Below are positions 62,146 to 64,000 of a stretch of DNA of 64,000 nucleotides, piece after piece (positions within the stretch are counted from its first letter, which is position 1; each line of letters opens with the position of its first letter). The notes under the pieces are model-generated. The model saw nothing but the letters and a program-made list of their open reading frames with translations, ran no database searches and was not told the DNA's origin. The stretch comes from Simiduia agarivorans SA1 = DSM 21679 (GTDB lineage: Bacteria > Pseudomonadota > Gammaproteobacteria > Pseudomonadales > Cellvibrionaceae). The stretch lies in assembly GCF_000305785.2 (NCBI RefSeq), contig NC_018868.3:2824001-2888000 (forward strand). Reading direction: 5' to 3'. The position numbers and the translations under genes are program-made.

Positions 62146-62988
62146 TTAGAGGTAGCGTTGCCACGGGAAGCCTATGTCGCCGATGACATAGAAGAACGGG
62201 TTCAGAATATCGGCCTTTTGATTGTACCGTAGCACCCGGAAATCCGTGTCGACAACCGCGCCGCCTGCGGCCTCCACAATGGCCTGTGCGGCGGCGGTAT
62301 CCCACTCGCTGGTGAGTGCCAGGCGCGGGTAGAGATCGGCGCTGCCGTCGGCCACCAGGCACAGCTTGAGCGACGAGCCCATGTTGTCAGTGGCCACCGG
62401 CCGCTGGGTTGCGCGACTGAGTTTATCCATCAGGCTTTGCACAGCGTCCGCGCCATGGTTGCGAGACGCCACCAGGGTAATAGGCTCACCTTGTGAAAGT
62501 GCTGCGTCGACTTTGCGGGTGCTGATAGTGGCCAATTCGCCGTCGCGCAAACGGTAACTGCCGTGACCATTGGCACCATAGTAAAGCCAGTTTTTGACCG
62601 GCACATAAACCATGCCCAGTACCGGCGCCCCTTCATCAATCAAGGCAATGTTGACCGTGAATTCGCCATTGCGATTGATGAATTCCTTGGTACCATCGAG
62701 CGGGTCGATCAGCCAGTAGCGGTGCCATTGGCCACGGGTTTCGTAATCGGGAATGTGCGATTCTTCCGACAGTACCGGGACGCCCGGCAACAAGGGTGTG
62801 AGGCCTGCCACCAGAATATCGTGCGCTGCGAGGTCCGCCTGGGTAATGGGTGACTGATCGGCCTTATGATCCACCGCAACTGATTCCGGGGCATTGTAGA
62901 CAGCCAGAATGGCATCGCCTGCGTCGCGCGCGATGGCTTCCAATGCCTGAAAAAGTGACTGGATTTGTTCGGAATTGAATACTGACAC
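62146..62988 (-). CDS. cysQ: 3'(2'),5'-bisphosphate nucleotidase CysQ
   Basis: Removes the 3'-phosphate of PAP, a by-product of sulfate assimilation. The 280-residue inositol-monophosphatase-fold enzyme keeps the metal sites: LSEESH (Glu), WLIDPLDGTKEFI (the DPxDGT motif), and SEWDTAAAQAIVEAAGGAV. SPITQADLAAHDIL provides the further Asp. Start at MSVFN with a GGAG-like site upstream. Confidence 0.95.
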   Translation of the reverse strand: MSVFNSEQIQSLFQALEAIARDAGDAILAVYNAPESVAVDHKADQSPITQADLAAHDILVAGLTPLLPGVPVLSEESHIPDYETRGQWHRYWLIDPLDGTKEFINRNGEFTVNIALIDEGAPVLGMVYVPVKNWLYYGANGHGSYRLRDGELATISTRKVDAALSQGEPITLVASRNHGADAVQSLMDKLSRATQRPVATDNMGSSLKLCLVADGSADLYPRLALTSEWDTAAAQAIVEAAGGAVVDTDFRVLRYNQKADILNPFFYVIGDIGFPWQRYL

Positions 62989-63047
62989 GGCGGGCTCCTT
63001 AGCTTTGTCGTCTATTCTAAAGCAAAGCTCCGTTGCTGAAGAAAAAA

Positions 63048-64000
63048 ATGATCGAATGGTTTGCCGGGTTGCCGGTGCGCACCAAACTCAAAGCCCTGGT
63101 GGCGGGAACCCTGGCACTGGCATTGTTGATGTCCGGGGTGGTGTTTGTGTCCTACGATCGCGCCCGCCAGCTGGACGATACCGTCTCTGCAATGGAGGCT
63201 CTGGCGCAGGTGACGGCCCAGCGCTCACAGGCGGCGCTGGCATTCAACGACAGCCGGCGCGCGCTGGAAAACCTCCAGGGTCTGACGCCGGTTCGGGATA
63301 TTGTGTCTGCCTGTGCCTATAGCGAACGGATTGCCGAGCCGCTGGCCCAGTGGACCAGAAATGACACCAGTGTGTCCGTTTGCTTAAGCGCGCCCGGGCA
63401 AGAGATCAGTGTAGATGGCTTTGTGGTCGCGGTGGCTGTGCAATCGCCCACCGGTGTGTTGGGCGTCCTGACACTGGCGGGGAGCTATCAGTCGCTGGAC
63501 CAGCGGCTGCGCTATCTGGTGCTGAGTTTGCTGGCCATCGGCAGTGCCTGCGTGGTGCTGGCGCTGTGGATGACCCGGCCGTTCCAGCGGATGCTGTATC
63601 GGCCCATTGTCGAACTGGCCTCGGTTGCCCGGCAGGTGGAAAAGGGAGCCGATTTTCAGGTCAGGGCGGTCAAGCTCAGTACCGATGAAGTGGGCGAGGC
63701 CGTCGATGCGTTCAACGCCATGTTGTTGCGGTTGGAAGAAGACAAGCAGGCGCTGGAAAAACTGGCCTATTACGACACCCTGACGGGGTTGCCCAACCGC
63801 CGCCTGTTCATGGAAAAACTGGCGCGCGCCATCGCCCACAGTCGCATGCATGATCTCGCGTTCGGGTTGATTTTCATCGATCTCGACAATTTCAAATGGG
63901 TCAACGATACCCTCGGTCACGACCGCGGCGACTGGCTGCTGAAAGTGGTGGCAGAACGCACGCGCAGCGCGGTGCGCGATATGGATACGGTGGCCCGTTT
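63048..64000 (+). CDS. CHASE8-HAMP-GGDEF diguanylate cyclase, truncated by the window end
   Basis: The frame opens at ATG 63048 and runs off the right edge (317 codons visible). Visible parts: TM1 about 18-36 (ALVAGTLALALLMSGVVFVSY), a periplasmic region with the CHASE8-like phrase TAQRSQAALAFNDSRRALENL, TM2 about 155-177 (LLAIGSACVVLALWM), HAMP, then the start of GGDEF with YYDTLTGLPNRRLFMEKL and FGLIFIDLDNFKWVNDTLGHDRGD. The GGEEF/GGDEF motif itself lies beyond the edge. Closest architecture: YfiN/TpbB. Confidence 0.9.
   Translation, partial: MIEWFAGLPVRTKLKALVAGTLALALLMSGVVFVSYDRARQLDDTVSAMEALAQVTAQRSQAALAFNDSRRALENLQGLTPVRDIVSACAYSERIAEPLAQWTRNDTSVSVCLSAPGQEISVDGFVVAVAVQSPTGVLGVLTLAGSYQSLDQRLRYLVLSLLAIGSACVVLALWMTRPFQRMLYRPIVELASVARQVEKGADFQVRAVKLSTDEVGEAVDAFNAMLLRLEEDKQALEKLAYYDTLTGLPNRRLFMEKLARAIAHSRMHDLAFGLIFIDLDNFKWVNDTLGHDRGDWLLKVVAERTRSAVRDMDTVAR

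Overview
The window (about 57% GC by eye in its core parts) reads as the chromosome of a free-living, probably marine or polysaccharide-degrading gammaproteobacterium close to the Cellvibrionaceae/Pseudomonadales. The basis is gene content and order: a Pseudomonas-type rsd(algQ)-dsbB neighbourhood, the block sutA / glnK-amtB-glnK / ubiK / yifB(comM), a YheS-type ABC-F gene divergent from a TIGR02444-type gene, a lipoprotein GH9 cellulase, and a cell-surface GDSL autotransporter. No genus is claimed.

Layout. 0-27 kb is mostly housekeeping: ftsX, rpoH, a DUF423 gene, trmB, an OmpA/OprF-like gene broken by one extra A, a tandem universal stress protein, an autotransporter esterase, ABC-F, an FKBP isomerase, a WD40 lipoprotein, rsd, lrgAB, dsbB, a FliL-like gene, a TSUP permease, a patatin lipase, GNAT, acpH, gshA, an RND efflux pair, a LytTR two-component system, VOC and SRAP. 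The GH9 cellulase (27.4-29.0 kb) borders the accessory region. From 29.6 to 38.9 kb lies an integron gene-cassette array: sixteen attC sites (two split by insertion sequences) and fourteen cassettes, all in one orientation. No integrase gene is visible in the window, so as seen it is a CALIN-type array. Two cassette recombination sites are occupied by mobile elements: an apparently intact 1.28 kb IS3-family element with a 3-bp target duplication, and an IS110-family element placed at the R'' box, whose transposase carries two in-frame stops but which keeps a structured 5' region that could encode a bridge RNA. One cassette has no convincing gene and instead holds a long near-perfect hairpin.

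38.9-57.4 kb returns to the core: rep helicase, a GT39 glycosyltransferase, a REC-GGDEF-EAL protein, yifB, ubiK, a nitrogen-regulated TorF porin-glnK-amtB-glnK block with a candidate NtrC site and sigma-54-like promoter, DUF523, sutA, tex and a second RND pair. 57.3-61.8 kb carries a nitric-oxide signalling cluster: an H-NOX haem sensor, an overlapping soluble histidine kinase, and a divergent response regulator whose HD-GYP domain has lost its metal ligands (the architecture of Shewanella HnoD). It is followed by a periplasmic solute-binding protein and an EamA permease. The window ends in cysQ and a truncated CHASE8-HAMP-GGDEF cyclase.

How parts work together: c-di-GMP and NO signalling genes sit close together (42.5-44.3, 57.3-60.2 and 63.0-64.0 kb). 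Nitrogen sensing (two PII proteins around AmtB plus an outer-membrane porin) forms one regulated unit. The cassette array is a reservoir of small secreted, membrane, lipoprotein and immunity-like proteins without known roles.
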